Shown: piece by piece, positions 62,975-64,000 of the stretch
Numbering within the stretch: position 1 is the first letter of the stretch
Layout: the number at the start of each line of letters is the position of its first letter
Assembly (NCBI RefSeq): GCF_001644665.1
Contig: NZ_CP011393.1
Span: forward strand, 496,001 to 560,000
From: Fervidobacterium pennivorans
GTDB taxonomy: Bacteria > Thermotogota > Thermotogae > Thermotogales > Fervidobacteriaceae
Length of the DNA: 64,000 nucleotides
Direction of reading: 5' to 3'
The notes under the pieces: model-generated
Told to the model about the DNA's origin: nothing
Seen by the model: only the letters and a program-made list of their open reading frames with translations
The model's database searches: none
Program-made: the position numbers and the translations under genes

Positions 62975-64000
62975 ATGGAAGAGCTAAAGAATTACTACAG
63001 ACGTGTTGCAAAGTATTCCAGTGCAGCTTCTTTGCTTTACTGGGATATGCAGACTTACATGCCAAAAGATGCAGGTCCCTACAGGGCAGAGGTTTTATCC
63101 GAGATAGGTACTTATGCTTTCAAAGCCATGATTGATGATGCTCTTGGCACACTTTTAGAAAGAGCTCAACCCCAAAATGAAATAGAAGAAAAGATAGTTT
63201 CTGTGGGGAAGAAGGAGTATTACAAGTATAAAAAAGTACCTCCTGAACTCTTTCAGGGGATAATGATGACATCAACAATGCTTGAGCAAAAATGGGAAAT
63301 TGCAAAATCAAAAGGGGATTTTGAAGAAGTAAGACCCCTGCTTGAAAAACTTGTAGAACTATCTAGAAAGTATGCAGAAATTTTAGGTTACGAAGAAGAA
63401 CCATACAACGCTTTGCTAGACCTCTATGAACCTGGTATGAAAGCAAGCGACGTGGAACAGATATTTAGCAGTGTTAAGACCTTTATTCTCGAAGTTCTTA
63501 AGAAAATAGAGAGCCTACCAAAAGCAGAAGACCCGTTTGATAGAGAAATCAGTGCTGAAAAACAAAAGGAATTTAGTATTTGGTTATTGCATTACCTTAA
63601 GTACGACTTCAACAAGGGTAGGTTAGACGTATCAACCCATCCATTCACAAATCCCATAGGTCTAAACGATGTTCGTATAACAACAAGGTATATTGTGAAC
63701 GACATGAGGAACTCTATCTATTCAACCATTCACGAATTTGGGCATGCGTTGTATGCGCTCTCCATTCCGGCAGAATTTTACGGTTTACCAATAGGTAGCA
63801 GCGCTTCTTATGGTTTTGATGAAAGTCAATCCCGATTTTGGGAGAATATAGTGGGCAGGAGCCTGGCATTTTGGAAAGGAATATATCAAAAGTTTGTGGA
63901 AATTATTCCAGAAATGAAAGAGTATACGGTTGAAGAGCTTTGGAGAGCAGTAAACAGAGTCCAAAGGTCCTACATTAGAACGGAAGCTGATGAGGTAACG
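62975..64000 (+). CDS. M32 carboxypeptidase Taq-like (C-terminally truncated by the window)
   Basis: Metallo-carboxypeptidase of family M32 (thermostable carboxypeptidase 1). 342 residues are present; the rest of the roughly 500-residue protein lies beyond the window. Seen: the start MEELKNYYRRVAKYSSAASL, LLYWDMQTYMPKDAG, THPFTNPIGLNDVRITTRY, and the zinc motif IHEFGHALY (HExxH, near residue 253), with SRFWENIVGRS following, which carries the third metal ligand region (E-N-x2-G-R-S). ATG 62975 follows AGGGGGAG, 33 nt after the ComM-like gene. Cytoplasmic peptide degradation is the expected role. Confidence 0.93.
   Translation, partial: MEELKNYYRRVAKYSSAASLLYWDMQTYMPKDAGPYRAEVLSEIGTYAFKAMIDDALGTLLERAQPQNEIEEKIVSVGKKEYYKYKKVPPELFQGIMMTSTMLEQKWEIAKSKGDFEEVRPLLEKLVELSRKYAEILGYEEEPYNALLDLYEPGMKASDVEQIFSSVKTFILEVLKKIESLPKAEDPFDREISAEKQKEFSIWLLHYLKYDFNKGRLDVSTHPFTNPIGLNDVRITTRYIVNDMRNSIYSTIHEFGHALYALSIPAEFYGLPIGSSASYGFDESQSRFWENIVGRSLAFWKGIYQKFVEIIPEMKEYTVEELWRAVNRVQRSYIRTEADEVT

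Overview
The window is a dense, AT-rich bacterial chromosome segment. It looks like a thermophilic anaerobe of the Thermotogota, most likely Fervidobacterium or a close relative. The reasons are the gene content (NiaR of the TM1602 type, a TM1570-like SPOUT methyltransferase between trmD and rplS, FolE2, FabK, pyruvate phosphate dikinase, an M32 carboxypeptidase), the frequent TTG/GTG starts behind strong GGAGG/GGGGG ribosome binding sites, and very short intergenic gaps. The genus is inferred; no rRNA is present. I found no tRNA, rRNA, CRISPR array or prophage.

Layout. 1-3811 (minus): a translationally coupled operon ffh-rpsP-khpA-rimM-trmD-SPOUT methyltransferase-rplS (rplS cut by the window edge). 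4.1-10.5 kb (plus): an MFS transporter, an FKBP/SlyD-type isomerase, then a PelF-like glycosyltransferase, a DUF2194 deacetylase-like exported protein and an RMD1/DUF155 protein. 10.5-15.2 kb (plus): an exported 5'-nucleotidase, the NAD-salvage pair niaR-pncA, and a DEAD-box helicase whose 5' leader can form a pseudoknot. 15.2-16.3 kb: a UPF0173 hydrolase and a deleted IS copy.

16.3-22.4 kb: an nqrBCDEF operon (minus) that lacks nqrA, facing a divergent pair (plus): an exported protein with repeated cytochrome-b5-like modules and a 125-residue membrane protein with two H-x13-H helices, the pattern of a diheme cytochrome b. This is my leading candidate for an undescribed respiratory or extracellular electron-transfer module.

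22.5-32.3 kb: two Asp23-family proteins, hemolysin III, a SpoIID/LytB protein, then on minus a GNAT, an L7Ae-like protein, folE2, a substrate-binding-like protein/HD-GYP/TPR-like operon and a GDPD phosphodiesterase. 32.5-38.8 kb: fatty-acid synthesis, with acpP divergent from degV-fabF-fabZ-fabK-fabD-bioY-fabG. 38.8-47.4 kb: an alpha/beta hydrolase, ppdK, then glmU-prs-rplY-pth and a McsA-like protein. 47.4-50.6 kb: a TSUP permease and an M42 peptidase, followed by a full IS (1059 bp) in tandem with a second deleted copy. 50.6-57.5 kb: MFS and ZIP transporters, a response regulator-GGDEF protein, and a three-subunit amine/amino-acid dehydrogenase. 57.7 kb to the end (plus): an RlmI-like methyltransferase, a PQQ-propeller protein, a Nudix hydrolase, a YifB/ComM ATPase and a truncated M32 carboxypeptidase.

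Themes: translation and RNA maturation, membrane lipid synthesis, cyclic-di-GMP turnover (one GGDEF, one HD-GYP), and redox enzymes that could feed or drain a sodium-pumping NQR-like complex in an organism group not known to rely on quinones. All functions are read from sequence motifs and family knowledge; no search was run.
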